From Sipunculus nudus (lineage: Eukaryota > Annelida > Sipuncula > Golfingiida > Sipunculidae), in contig CM049321.1 in NCBI GenBank assembly GCA_026874595.1, forward strand, positions 7,622,979-7,686,978: 64,000 nt of DNA, given 5' to 3'. Positions within the stretch are counted from its first letter, which is position 1. Each line of letters begins with the position of its first letter. Both the position numbers and the translations under genes were made by a program. A model generated the notes under the pieces. That model worked only from the letters and a program-made list of their open reading frames with translations. It was not told the DNA's origin and did no database searches. Shown piece by piece: positions 1 to 11,468 of this stretch.

Positions 1-408
1 CAGGCAGCCGCCGTGAATCCGGCTAACCGAGTGGGAGGAGGAGCCTTTGTAAACGGGGTCTACGCAGTCCCAGTTACCAACAGTCCCAAAGAGAATTACT
101 ACATCCTAGGCGCGGACACCCCCTGTAACCCCTACAATAACAACACTGCTAACTCTACAGACCCTTACTATCCTAACTGTCAAGATGTCACTACTGTCGT
201 TGTTCTTGCTCCCTCCAACTTCACTCCTACACCTACTCCCACTCCGGCACCGGTTGTGACGACACCTTCCGCTTCCGGGGTCATTCGTCCTGGCTATTTC
301 TCCGTGCTTGCTGCGCTCCTTTCCATTTTTTTTGTCAGTGATGTGTTCGGCTTTCTTTGGCATCGCTGGGTTTTCTCCGGATATGTTCGGCATTCTCCGG
401 GGAATTAA
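1..408 (+). CDS. 3' terminal exon of a CNPYNNNT-family membrane glycoprotein (copy 1, cut by the window edge)
   Basis: The open frame runs from the window edge (codons in phase with position 13) to TAA at 406-408. I do not recognise the family, but the translation has the block TPCNPYNNNT followed by a PNC motif, TTVVVLAPSNFT, a Thr-Pro run (PTPTPTPAP) and a hydrophobic stretch near FSVLAALLSIFF. The same blocks occur at 1504-1796 and in the four-exon gene at 6150-11468, which shows the frame is real. Sequons NNT, NST and NFT suggest an N-glycosylated ectodomain. The first ATG-like codon is GTG, so this is not a start; upstream exons lie outside the window. Unlike the other copies, about 20 residues follow the hydrophobic tail, past an eight-T run. 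An AATAAA lies at 687. Coding call fairly sure; function unknown. Confidence 0.7.
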   Translation, partial: QAAAVNPANRVGGGAFVNGVYAVPVTNSPKENYYILGADTPCNPYNNNTANSTDPYYPNCQDVTTVVVLAPSNFTPTPTPTPAPVVTTPSASGVIRPGYFSVLAALLSIFFVSDVFGFLWHRWVFSGYVRHSPGN

Positions 409-1216
409 CGATAAATTCTGGGCTTAAATCGTTTCTTAAAATTAACGAAAGATATATGTATATATGTATATTTCTTGTTAGCTGATAGTCATGCTGTTTT
501 ATATATTAGAGCGCATATGAACTCTGTTAAATGTCTCAAATATTTTAAAATTTTGTATTTTTTGTATATATTTGAACATATCCTGACTACTAACATATAC
601 ATGTATAAAATGCATATGCATTTTTTTGTAACTATAGTTCGATATATGTATTTATTTGAAAATACGTTTACTACTTATATATGTAAAATAAAAGGTTTAT
701 CCGTTTCATACTTGTAAATAATATTTGCAAAATTATAAATAACTATAAAACTAATCATGAGTTTTCCTAGTGATGCTCAACCAGGATGACTCTATATGAT
801 GATCTCTCTCTGATCCCAAAATTAAAATATGCTTTTTATCCTTTTGTGAATTAACATTCTGTACAGTTCATTTAAAAGGCGAGCAAACTTTTCTGTCTCC
901 TTAACTGTACTATCTGTGTTTACCTCTAACGCGTCAATTCTTTCCTCCATCTGTCTGTCTGTCTGTCACTTCTCTCTCATTAATTAAGAACTCGGTCAGA
1001 TCTCTTCTAGACGGTGTAAGTATATTGACAATTATCTCTCTTTCGTGCTTAATATCTATATACGTTCTAGCCTTGATCAAGGGTCAGAATCTTGACTGCA
1101 TATGGTCTGAAAAATATATATTGGATACAAGAACTCTGAAAGGGAAAAAAATAAGAAAAATGCCATGTAATATAACAAATTAGTCATGATCACAGATATA
1201 TATATATATGTATGTA
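409..1216. other. AT-rich non-coding spacer between two terminal exons
   Basis: I see no exon with a recognisable protein match. The stretch is AT-rich, includes a poly-A signal AATAAA near 687 that suits the upstream exon, and has a short CTGT run near 955. No missing 5' exon for the copy at 1504 is visible here. Confidence 0.5.
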
Positions 1217-1440
1217 ACTCTGGACGGTTGAGTGGTGAAAACCTCGGCCCTCTCCGCTGGTGACCCGGGTTTGATTCCCGGCGTGGCCATGAAAGTGAGT
1301 TCTGGTCCTTCCAAGGTTGGAGGTTTTCTCCGGGTCCACCGGTTCCCTCCACCCCTACAGACTACTTAACGCCATCGTCTTTGCCATGGGGATGCCAAGC
1401 ATTAATTAATATAAATAGTTGGACAATAATGAAATAAACA
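1217..1440 (+). repeat. tRNA-derived SINE, family 1 (full length)
   Basis: The head has a tRNA-like A box (GGTTGAGTGG) and B box (GGTTTGATTCC). It is followed by the conserved core 'ggttttctccgggt..ccggtt.cctcc.cccctacagact' and an AT-rich tail ending in AATAAA-like repeats. The same unit recurs at 22290-22440 (minus), 29575-29793 (minus) and 62674-62845 (plus, 5' truncated). Degenerate stems and the added body argue against a functional tRNA gene. Confidence 0.75.
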
Positions 1441-1503
1441 AAGTTTAATTATATAATATACCTTTTGATATCATATGACATCAGGTTCTGGTATTTTTTT
1501 CAG

Positions 1504-1796
1504 CTGCTATAGCGGAACAACAACGCAATCAGGCTGTATTGAACATGGTACAAAACTACCGACAATTGTACATCGTGTACGGCGCCGACCAACCCTGTAA
1601 CCCGTACAACAATAATACAGGTGTCACGGACGCCCTGCCAAACTGTAACGCGATCACTACTGTACTAGGGCCCGCACCCTCAAATTTCACCGAACCGACC
1701 ACACCGATTCCGACCAATCAGCAATCAAGCTGTGAACGGGTGACTTTTAATTACATCGTTTCCGTGCTGATATTCATATTATGGACAATGACTTAA
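1504..1796 (+). CDS. 3' terminal exon of a CNPYNNNT-family glycoprotein (copy 2)
   Basis: A pyrimidine tract and CAG at 1501-1503 precede the exon. The frame opens in phase 1 (two bases complete the previous codon) and runs to TAA at 1794-1796. The product shows QPCNPYNNNT, LPNCNAITT, APSNFTEPTT and ends in a short hydrophobic tail, NYIVSVLIFILW, three residues before the stop, which looks like a GPI-anchor signal or a tail anchor. The phase-1 acceptor matches exon 3 of the complete paralogue at 6150-11468. No upstream exons were found between 409 and 1503. It could be an alternative last exon of the gene cut by the window edge, or an orphan duplicated exon. The ATG at 1539 is internal, not a start. 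Confidence 0.65.
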
Positions 1797-2229
1797 AAGT
1801 ATTATCGCTTATTATTTATATTTATCTTGCATTTACTCGTTATTTACAATTTTGCACTGTTTAATATTTGTTACTGTTATTATATTGTTGAGTCTTGCAT
1901 ATATTTATATTATATATATAAGTAAATGCACAAAATAATATCTGCTTACTGCACCCGGGTCCATACACAGTTGAAACAGTCCGTGGACTATGGATGTGTC
2001 CAAGTAATAAATGGACCTTTCCTTCACCTATGACACAACCAGCTTTCGCCAGATGGTCACAGATGTTTGTCATCACATATGTATACAATGTGCGTATGGG
2101 CATTAAAATTAGTGATCTACTTGCAAAATGTCTTTGTTGTTCTGATAGTCCTTTTCATATTTTATATGTTTATGAAGAACATTTCAACAGAGTAAAATCG
2201 CTATTTCTCAGGAAAAAAAAAATGATACA
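1797..2229. other. Non-coding spacer
   Basis: AT-rich sequence after the copy 2 stop. An AATAAA near 2007 could serve as its poly-A signal. Nothing else is supported. Confidence 0.4.
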
Positions 2230-2545
2230 GAAACTGTGTATGTGTGCGCGCTAGTGTGTGTGTGTGTGTTTGTTCACAACATAACACACGCAGTCATGAA
2301 ATGAATACCATGAAATGTTTAGGACATTTCATAAATGGGTCAATAAAGAATCGATCAGATCACATAATTTGGATTCAGGAAGCATCATCAATGAATATTC
2401 ACAAACATGCAGTCAGATATTCACGAATGAGCCAGGGAATATGGACCAATAAGTGTAGGAACACACTGGTTGTGGAGTAACCCAAAGGAACGCCCATGTG
2501 GTGAAGGCCTGCATTCCAAAGAATGTATATTTCTGGTTTGGTTAT
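2230..2545 (+). repeat. Dispersed GT-headed repeat, family 3, copy 1
   Basis: A short GT run leads into 'cacaacataacacacgcag', then 'ccatgaaat', 'atcagat', 'ggattcagga', 'aatattcacaaa', 'gggaatatgg' and 'aacgcccatgtgg'. The same ordered blocks occur at 13575-13860 and 58690-59130 (plus) and at 47975-48150 (minus), so this is a multi-copy element. I cannot assign it to a class; a non-autonomous retroelement is possible. Confidence 0.6.
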
Positions 2546-2564
2546 GCCAGAGATGGTACCAAAC

Positions 2565-4012
2565 GATCGTTTTAGTCAATTTACAAATTGCCTGATTCAC
2601 TCAGGTAATTTATAAAATGGCTGAAATTTTCATGCATTTTACAAATTGACTGAAACATCAGTCAGTTTATTTGACAGATTTACTGAATTGATATTAAATA
2701 GTCTTTTGATTCCTTAGTGTGAAACAGACATTGTCATATAGTATACCTAGCTATTTTTAGGTAAACTTTATATCTATTTCTACTTTCTAGGCCATTTATA
2801 AATTATACAGATCATTTGATAAGATTAAAATACCCAGACTGGTTAGGGGTAACCAGAATCATAAAGTTGACATATGGCTAAGTCTTTGCTTATTTAAGAA
2901 CGAGAATAAAGTCAAACGGAAGCTTACAATTAAATAACACATTAAAAAAACATTAATTTTGCAAGAATTTGTGAAATGTATGCTGTAGATTGTAGAACGG
3001 TAGAGGACAACCACAGTTACGTGGCTGTAAATATCAAATAAATGATTAAGATATGCTTAGAGTACCAAGGGTAGGGTGTAATCACAATTATACCGACGTA
3101 CTTTTCATGAGTTTGCCATCTACATACATTGAGTGAAGCCAAACTGTGACGGCTGGTAGTGTTGAGCAGTTTACAGTAATAAGACCGGCTTCAGGGACAT
3201 ACCATATTAACTCCCCCCCCCCCCCCGGTATTTTTAAATAAAAGAATGTATTTTGCGATAAAGATTTAGTATTTACAAAAAAATGTAACAGTTTCACCCA
3301 ATATTAAAACGATGACCGATTATATGGCATAATTCACTCGTTTCCGTGACATTTTGGAACCCAATTATTACAGCATAGACAAAAAAATCCATCCATGCAA
3401 ATTTCGAAAATTTAAACCAAGACTGGAAGTTTTTCTGTGAAATAACCAGCGGCCGATTGAAGGGTTTCGTTGGGGGGGGGGGGGGGGTTCTCAGAGTTAG
3501 TATATTTAAGTCAAACACTTTAATATTTTGTTGAGTGGAGCGAAGAATATTTCAAGTTATATTATAACAAAATTGCTGAAATTTCGAAAGTAAAATATCC
3601 AGGAGTTATTCCGCCTACACCCGCCTCCAAAGTGCAAAAAGAAATTTTTTTTTCACATATAATTACATATCAAATTTTTTTTTCTGCCTGAATCATAATT
3701 AAGCCAGATCAACGCTTTTGATTAAATAAATAATAAAACTTTAAAATAATGTGATGTTAAATATATTAATGACTTTTATAAGAGTAAGGTCTAGACATTT
3801 TATTTAAATCTTTGTTACTCTGTAACAATAGTGTTTCATTCTTTTTACATTTCAGTGTATGTGTCAACTAAACTGACTGATATTTCAGTCAATTTGTAAA
3901 TTGTCTGAAGATTTCAGTCATTTTATAAATTTCCTGAGTGAATCAGTCATTTTGTAAATTGACTGAATATTTTAGGCAATTTTCATATTGACTGACTTGA
4001 CACATTGACTGT
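2565..4012. mobile_element. Non-autonomous DNA transposon with long, internally repetitive terminal inverted repeats
   Basis: The left arm (about 2570-2690) and the reverse complement of the right arm (about 3850-4010) match over more than 100 bases, including 'ctgattcactcagg', 'aatttataaaatg.ctgaa' and 'tcagtcagttta'. Each arm is built from repeats of a unit like 'caatttacaaattgactg'. The 1.1 kb interior has no transposase reading frame that I recognise, and two poly-C/G runs (near 3212 and 3473). Target duplications could not be defined because the right arm carries extra units. Confidence 0.65.
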
Positions 4013-6149
4013 AACATATAAGGTGGTGTGAAATTGTTTGTAGTGTCATATCATAGGCACAAAAAATGCAAAGAGGGAGGCCTCCGCTAATATATTAACA
4101 CATTTCTGAGCTTGCCTGAGCTGCACTATACCCCTGACACGGTTAGCTGTAAATATTGACGGCGTTGCTATTATATATCTACATCATATATTTTGAATCG
4201 GTTCAATGTGGGGGATATTGAATCTATTAACAAGGCATTTTGCTTCGGGACATCATTGTATTTCACATCGACAATATATTTGTGTAAACATATCTTTGTC
4301 AACAGACTTGACATAAAATACATATTCCTATTATTCCGACTCCTTGCCTTTAAACACGCACCTGCAATTCACACTTACCGTGGTGTAATTGAAACCGTTG
4401 TATATGTAAACATAACTAATTCACAGACAACCCATAACTAGGTTGAATTTCAGCACAAATTTAATCTGTATTTAAAGGAAATTGAAAGTTAAGAATATAT
4501 AATATCTTTCTGTATACAAAAACGCCAGTGTCTGTTAATGGAATATTGCAAGATACCCTATAGTTTGATATGTAGTGTAACAAATGAAAGGACAGTTTAA
4601 TTCTTTTTTTTTTTCAAATTGAATATCCTTATTAGATTCAAGCCTATGTTTAATATAGCAGCCTGATGCTTCTGTTGCTTCATCGCTTAGCAACGGATTA
4701 AATGAAGACAGCAACAACAGTTATATGTACAGCATTCCTTAATGGATAACACAGGTATAAGTTATAACATGGACAGTACACAGAAATTCATATATATATA
4801 TATGTTATATTAAGTAATGAAAAATGTTTGATTCTAGAATATCATCGTGATTTATGTCGTCCGAAATACATGATTCTTTAAGCCAGAAACGTTTACTAAA
4901 TAGCAGAAATGCGTAAAAGATAAAGGGATAAACACTCTGTTTATATACAGTGACAACTTGCCTGACGACCTCCCCCTTTGACGACCATCCCCGCTAAGAC
5001 GGTCACTTTATATGGTGCCGGACTAATGTTAATCATCATAAGAAATTTCCCGTTACACGACCACCCCGCTAACACGACAACTTTGGCTGGTCTCGCAGAT
5101 GGTCGTATTAGCGAGATTTTACTGTATATAGATAGATAGATACATATTTTAAAATTATGTCACATAAAATTATATCATAATCATATCACATGAAAAACAT
5201 CTGCTAACATTAGATATCACATAAAACATATACAGATAATAAATCTCAGTGCGTTCACTGAACCAGAGATACCAACCCTTCATATTTAAGTCAAGGGCTG
5301 ACCCTTGGAATAGGAATCTATCACTTGACACCTCTCAATATAAACTTCAAGCAGCGTAAAGTTAACATCCACATTCAAAGGGACGGAGTTGACATCACCA
5401 CAACGACACCCGCTCATATCACTAAATATTGACTTTCCCTTTCAATAAGAGCTCCACCGTCGAGGACATTAGCCCTGATAATATTTGCCATAACCGAGTG
5501 TTTTTGGCGCTACCAATACCGACATCAGGCCAAACTTACCCTTGCACTGGCCGAAATGCGTGTCTGTGAGGTCTGAGTATATTTACCAATACGCGACCAA
5601 ATACAGAAAGGCAATTTATCTATATACAAACATTATTTGCGGGTACAAAAGGCAGCAATTGTGCATTATATGCTCACGTCGATCTAGAACAAGTACGTCG
5701 AATTGGCTCTTGAGGAACGTTTAGGATATTTGCGGTAAAGAGTGCAGTACGTCTGTGCGAAAACTACAAATACATGTTTGTCATTTGTGGTGCAAAGGGA
5801 ACTATATTTGGGCACAGTGATATAATATTGTTAGGACTAGCGGAAACTACTTGCAAGGACACTGCTGATTGCACCAAACATTTTTACGTTTGCTATATTA
5901 ATGACGAAGTCTACACGGTAAGAAAGCTAGTGAACTTCGTCATTGCGGGTACCATAAACATCACAAGACCACCTAAAGATCAGTGGGACGTCATTATGGA
6001 CAGAAGAATTATTCAGCACGAGCTGAAGATTTGAAGAAATTTTTTGTTTGTCCCCGAACCTCTTGTTTTAATTCTAGGAGAGGAAATTATTATTTATATA
6101 TCAATCGAAGGGATATATTTCAAATACTTGATACAAAAAAGTTGGAATC
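4013..6149. other. Intergenic region upstream of the complete CNPYNNNT-family gene
   Basis: This holds one MITE (4948-5124) and otherwise AT-rich sequence. Small open frames here, including an 86-codon one at 5774-6034, have no recognisable domain and no conserved counterpart in the window. The 5' UTR and promoter of the gene starting at 6150 must lie here, but no clear TATA or initiator could be assigned. Confidence 0.4.
4948..5124. mobile_element. Short palindromic MITE with TA duplication (Tigger/pogo-like ends)
   Basis: It begins CAGTGACAACTTG after TA and ends 'gcgagattttactg' before TA. The interior is rich in 'acgacca..ccgctaa' motifs in both orientations. Ends of the form CAGT..ACTG with TA duplications are typical of the pogo/Tigger branch of Tc1/mariner. 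Relatives are at 12640-12783, 36323-36497, 37873-38055 and 62189-62323. Confidence 0.6.
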
Positions 6150-9100
6150 ATGCCTATTTCAAGCGGAGCCAATGGATGGCCGACCAGCTATATTGGCGGC
6201 GGGGCTCCTCCCGCTAATAACAGCACCGTGATAATGGTCAACGAGGCCGCCCCGAAACACTCCCCACCCCCACCCTACAGACCACGTGACCCGTCCCCCG
6301 AGCCCGGCTGCTGTGGAGGAGGAAACGGGAATTCTGGAAAGTCCGCAGGATGTTGCGCCGGAGCGTCTAGCCGGAGGGTAGGTCAATTACTGTTAGTTTA
6401 TTTTAATTCAAGTGTAAGGTTTACTATGATTCTGAAATAGGAAGGCCTTTTTAAATTTAAATTTAAAGGGTTAATTATGCACTTCAAAGAGGATAAATTA
6501 CATGTATCAATAATATTTTTATCCCCAAAACAGTCAGTTTTGATTCAAAAACTTTTTTTTTTAATTTAAGTAGGAATTTACAGGTTATTTTTGTTCCAGC
6601 TGTTAATGAATAAAATTCAATTTAATTACTTGTGTTTTACGTGTTCAGCAAAACCATTGTGTTATTATATAGGATTAATTTTAGAAAACTTTTAGTTAAA
6701 CAAAATTGCACTAATTTTGCCAAAACGTACACGAGAAACATACTTTGTTTAGGCCTAAACTTTTAACGTTTGTAAGGATAACAATGTGTTAAAAGACTTT
6801 TTATTTTGAACTATAAGATGTATTGTGCATCCATCAGATAATAATTCGTGATTAATGAATACTTCTTCAACAAGTTAAACTTTTCATTTTCCTGATCGAT
6901 TTTTTTTATATTTACATTTTTTATTAAATTGGGGAAAGGGCAAATGGTAAAAAAAGGACATCCCTAATATTGGTAATGTTAAAAGCACATGAGTATAAAG
7001 GCTGAAATCTGAGTGTGAACAACTAAACTATAAAAAAAAAATTAGTTATTGCCATGTACACTAAAGCCAATTGACCAAGCATAAAAAGTCACGAAGAATT
7101 CATGGATATTAAAATAGACGTTATACTATTGACAGACGATTTTTTTTTACATTTTCAGTATACCAAAGGTCCAAATGGACAGCTGATTTATCAGAATCCG
7201 GGGACGCCATGTTTGAGGGTGACAGCCTGTATACTGGGTACACTGCTGTTACTCTTCGTGTTAGGACTACTGCTGGGTCTCCTGCTCGGGCTTAAACCAG
7301 GTACGGTCAGGTCACGTGACAGCAAGGCGGTTTCCATAGTTACTACAATCCAGAGTGAAGCAGGACAATTTGTTTTCATAGTGGTTTTGTCGTTTCCTAC
7401 CAAGTATATAAAGTAGTTTATATACGTTTTTGCTGCTTCCGTTTTTATTTTGTGGATCAATTTTGGACTATCAGAAAACAAAAATTGAATATTTGCTCGC
7501 ACGCATCATAGTGGGTTTTTTTTCTCAGAGAACGTAGACCTATATTTTTTTAACGTAATTTTGGTTTTAATAATTCATCACATAAATTCACTGTTATATT
7601 TTTTTTATCTCAGGAATCCAAAATTTAACATTTTAAATCTTTATTAAAATAAAGAGTTAAAAAGAATATAGTTTTAAAAAGTTTCATTTCAGCGGTGTTC
7701 TATCAGAAATCGCATGCAAATAAACAAACTTGTGTAAACGCATTCATTTAAATTAATTCGTAAGAAACTTTTAAATTGTTTTAATAACTACAAAAAGAAC
7801 CACAATAGACTTTTTACACTGCTGTTTGTAAACGCTATTTTGACCGACAGATCACCTGTTTTTACGTAGTTCCTGTAGTTACTGCTAGAGTGCACTGCGA
7901 TCGCCGTTTTGAAAATTATTGTCAGATTTCTCAAGATATGGGTGGGATCATAGTAAATTACCCCCCTTAGGACACTCTTAACATGATCCGTGACAGTTCA
8001 AAACTAAATCGCGCATTTGTGAGAGGTAATGCGTTCCGAGGAGTTGCATGACAAAAGTTTTGTTTAGTACCGTCAATTAAATATAGATTAATCTTTTATT
8101 TCAGTACTGGATTATAACCAGGGCACTCAGGTCATAGAACAGTTGTATCCAGGGGGGTACTTTAAGGACGGTGTGTACTACTACCCCATCACCGACCCCC
8201 CGGACAGGTTCTTTTTCTTCAACGGTCCCGGGATCCCCTGTAACCCATACAACAACAATACCGACATTAAGGTAAGATACACACCTCAATTCTGTGAAAA
8301 CCTTTTGGTTCGCGAAGGGTTTAATCTCCCGATATTCGCGAATGGAATATAATCGCTAATATGAAATCCTCGGGTATAAAAAGTCCTATTAATTAGAATG
8401 ATCAGGAGTATGATGGATCTGCACAAACATTTTAGTTATCACACCTCAGGAAAAATAAAATTGTTAGATAATAACATCATCTTTCGATAGTATCAGAAGG
8501 GGCTCAAGCAACAACGCAATAATAATTGTCAAAACATACGTTAATCGACTGTGACACAAGTCATAATATATTGACCCCAACAGAAATGAGTGAGGTATTG
8601 TGGGACTTTTTTCTAATTTTATTACAAATATAAATATTGTTATACTTAGATTTCAAAGGTTCTGGTGCAATCGCAAAAATGAAGGAATTCGCGAAATTTA
8701 AGCTCCGCGATTATGAAGCCAATCACAGTATTTACTGCGGAACTATATACATCTTCCGACAAATCATACCTGGACACCCTCTGGCCGCCAAGGATTTATA
8801 TTGCTGATAATTCTTATATTATTTTAGCTGCAATAATTAACAGAAAATTACACCAAGTCGTGATATGGCTGTCGCATACAACTTTATTGATAGCTTGCCT
8901 TCGCGTTTAATCGGCATCAAGACGGATTCAGAGTATGAGCACCTGGGAGATAGAACAATACTGTGTTTGGCTGTATATTCCCGAGGTTAAATTTCCCCGA
9001 TTTTTCACTTTTCAGTGTTTCGCGAAGGTTCCATTTTAGCGAACCCGCATTACAGAGACCTTTATCAGGTATATTTAAACACTAATTATATCATCGCCAG

Positions 9101-11468
9101 CAGAACAAGGACGGCACATTTACAGATACTATGATACATCTATCATGTGAGATAAACTTTGATTTACCGAGAACACTTTTAAAGATGTGTTATTCTTTAT
9201 TGGTTTATATCCACCTCTTGCCTTTAAACTTTTGATGTTTTAGTTTATGCATTGAGATCACATTTCAAAAGATATTTGTTATTTTTTCACTTCAATTTTT
9301 TTTTTTACAAAATATATGTTATTGAATGGTTTCAATTTTTCACCTTTCGGCCCTAAAACCGGAAAGCATGGTCGCATGCATGGATAACATAAAAAAAAAA
9401 TGCCAGTGAGGCTATATCTTAAAAAGCGGTCACCTGTGTTGATGCGGTGTTTTCTTCACGAAGGTCTAATTTTCACGATAAATTCCTGTCCGCGAATATT
9501 GCGAATTTAAAACCGTCGCGGATATATAGCCAAATACAGTATACGCTTTATATGGTAAATTTTACAAAATTATGGAATGTAATATGGGATTCGTTATCCT
9601 TTGACAAAAAATCCAATAATCTCCAGAACTGTACATAAAATGCATCGTTGGTTTGATGGGAATTTGAGCATTTAACCGGAATAGGACTTCCGGCCTGATC
9701 TAACAGCTGGAGGAACGGAATGTTTCACATTCGTGCTTGACACTGAGGGGTCGGAGAAGGGGGAGGGTGTGTTGTGAGTCCCGTCAGTGTTCAGTTCTGG
9801 ACTACTGGCAGCCATGCCAACATCCCTGATCTATCCCTTTCCTGTCTCGATCTTTAAGGGCTCCTCAACCCAGAAAAGTATTAAAGATTCAGTATTTTTA
9901 ACCGGTCCTGTTTCAAAAGCCCCAGGGTCATTTCCTAAATACTGTTTATTTTCTCTTAACGGTCATTTCAATTTTCTCACTTTCCATTTAAAACTTTTTA
10001 CAAATGATCAATGGTTCTAAAACGATACACCAGTACGATACGATACAGTAGTTTCCAATGTGCTCAAAAGATGTCGCCACCTTCAAAGCTCTTTCCCATT
10101 TGAATTATAAATCTACCTAAATATCCTATTCTTCTTTTTAAAGCCGAATGTTCCCATGTTCTAGTGTGTTCTAACAGCAACTGTGAATTAGATATATAGG
10201 TGTATGTGTGTTCGTTTCAGTTTCATTTAAAGACGTGTCTTCAGTGTTCTACTAATCATGCTCTTCAGTAAGGCTGTTACAAAACACACCCAACTTGCCA
10301 CATATTTTATTAGAAAAATCAAATTGTGTTTGGCCAAAAAAAGGATGGTACTAAGGCACCACACGTATCAATTTCAACCCCCCGCATCAATTTTTTTAAT
10401 GGGAACTTACCAGTTTTGAGGTGAAGCCGCTTGAACATTTGTTTCAAGAAGATAAAATAATACAACTTTGATCAGATTTCCTTTATGTAGTGCTTTTATC
10501 TTTTTAGCAAAACAATTGTGTTACAATCATGCTTTTCCCTGACCATATGACAATTTTTATCGAAACTTACAAAAAAAGGTAAAGAAAAGTCGCCCGCTCG
10601 CACTGATTTCTGAATAAAAGTGCCAGGAAAATTTGAATATATTAACATTCTGACTGTCTGAGTGAAATCCGGAAGTGGAGGGCGTCAGGCCTTGGTTCAG
10701 AGCAGAATATATGAAAAATGACCCCTCTTAGGACACACTTAGCATCATGGTTCAGGGCCAAGAACGTGCATATCTGAGGCGTGACCACAGGGGAGTTCCA
10801 TGACAAAACCCCCGACTATTACAGTACAGATTAGGAGGTAATCTGAACAGTACGGGGGTAACATGAGGTTAAGTCCAGGCTCCCGCCGGGGGGGGGGGAA
10901 GGGTTATCTTAAATCGATTTCAAATTTTCGGGGGTAACCTGAAGTCTTTACACAGAGACACAGGGAAATCGCAACACCTAAATCAGGGTGTCTGACAAGT
11001 CGCCCTCAAAATACACTACAGATTTAATTAAAAGGATATGTTTATTGATTATTTTTATTAATTAACTCACCTATTTGCTGGGTCCTACTACTCTGGTCAT
11101 TGACACTTTATGGAACCTGGCCTTTTTAACCATCTTAGTCTTTTTAAACAATAAAACTCAAACAAAGATTTGTATTTTAGAACCAGTATGATGCCTATGT
11201 GGCTTCGATCCTGTCAACTACCGTGAACCCTAGCGCGACAACTGATCAAAACGCAACAACGGCTGCACCTCTTACAATAACCCCATTATCGACCCTCCCG
11301 AACTGTGTTGACGTCACCACTACCATTGTAGAGACGTTCAACTTCACCCAGGCAACCACCACGACCACCGTGAATCCCTTGGCAACCACGACACAGTCTG
11401 GGGCAGCGCACGTGCGGAACTTGTCCTTGGTGACGTCACTAGTATTAGTGCTCATTTTCATAATGTAA
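6150..11468 (+). CDS. Complete CNPYNNNT-family membrane glycoprotein (4 exons, 274 aa), function unknown
   Basis: Coding exons are 6150-6377, 7159-7300, 8105-8271 and 11181-11468; all introns are GT-AG with phases 0, 1 and 0, and the frame stays open throughout. Residues 1-76 are Pro/Gly-rich with PPPPY (39-43, fits a PPxY WW-domain ligand) and two Cys pairs (GCCGGG, GCCAG) that could be palmitoylated. A strong membrane helix follows at about 98-120 (LGTLLLLFVLGLLLGLLLGL). The ectodomain has PCNPYNNNT (168-176), LPNC, several N-glycosylation sequons and Thr-rich mucin-like stretches. The protein ends in SGAAHVRNLS plus a hydrophobic tail running to the stop, which fits a GPI signal. A type II helix plus GPI tail would anchor both ends, a tetherin-like layout. 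An AATAAA is at 11638. The gene model is well supported by matching phases; the role is not known. Confidence 0.8.
7860..8075 (+). repeat. Dispersed 'taggacacact' repeat, copy 1, in intron 2
   Basis: The blocks 'accccccttaggacac', 'catgatccgtgac' and 'gttgcatgacaaaagt' recur in order at 10690-10830 and 36170-36560. The class is unknown; the repeat ends close to the acceptor of exon 3 at 8105. Confidence 0.5.
8292..8728. mobile_element. MITE, 'ctgtggttggcttc' family, copy 1 (intron 3)
   Basis: The left end is 'ctgtgaaaaccttttggtt' followed by 'cgcgaagggttt'; the right end is 'cgcgattatgaagccaatc' then ACAG. The arms are inverted matches rich in TTCGCGA. Four other copies are at 8961-9539, 56301-56722, 60599-60992 and 61821-62142. 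Confidence 0.6.
8961..9539. mobile_element. MITE, 'ctgtggttggcttc' family, copy 2 (intron 3)
   Basis: It starts CTGTGTTTGGC after TA and ends 'atagccaaatacag' before TA. Inverted arms carry 'tattcccgagg..aaattt' and 'ccgtcgcggatatatagcc'. The interior is longer than in the other copies and includes low-complexity T runs. The TA target duplication is intact. Confidence 0.65.
10690..10930 (+). repeat. Dispersed 'taggacacact' repeat, copy 2, plus GGGGGTAA-type repeat (intron 3)
   Basis: This repeats 'acccctcttaggacacact', 'gcatcatggttcaggg' and 'ccatgacaaaa' from the copy at 7860. It is followed by 'gggggtaacatgagg' and 'gggggtaacctgaa', which recur inverted near 49190-49330. Confidence 0.45.

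Noticed and set aside
1217-1290. tRNA gene
   Set aside because: A and B boxes are present, but stems are imperfect and a conserved SINE body and tail follow; other copies in the window show it is a retroposon.
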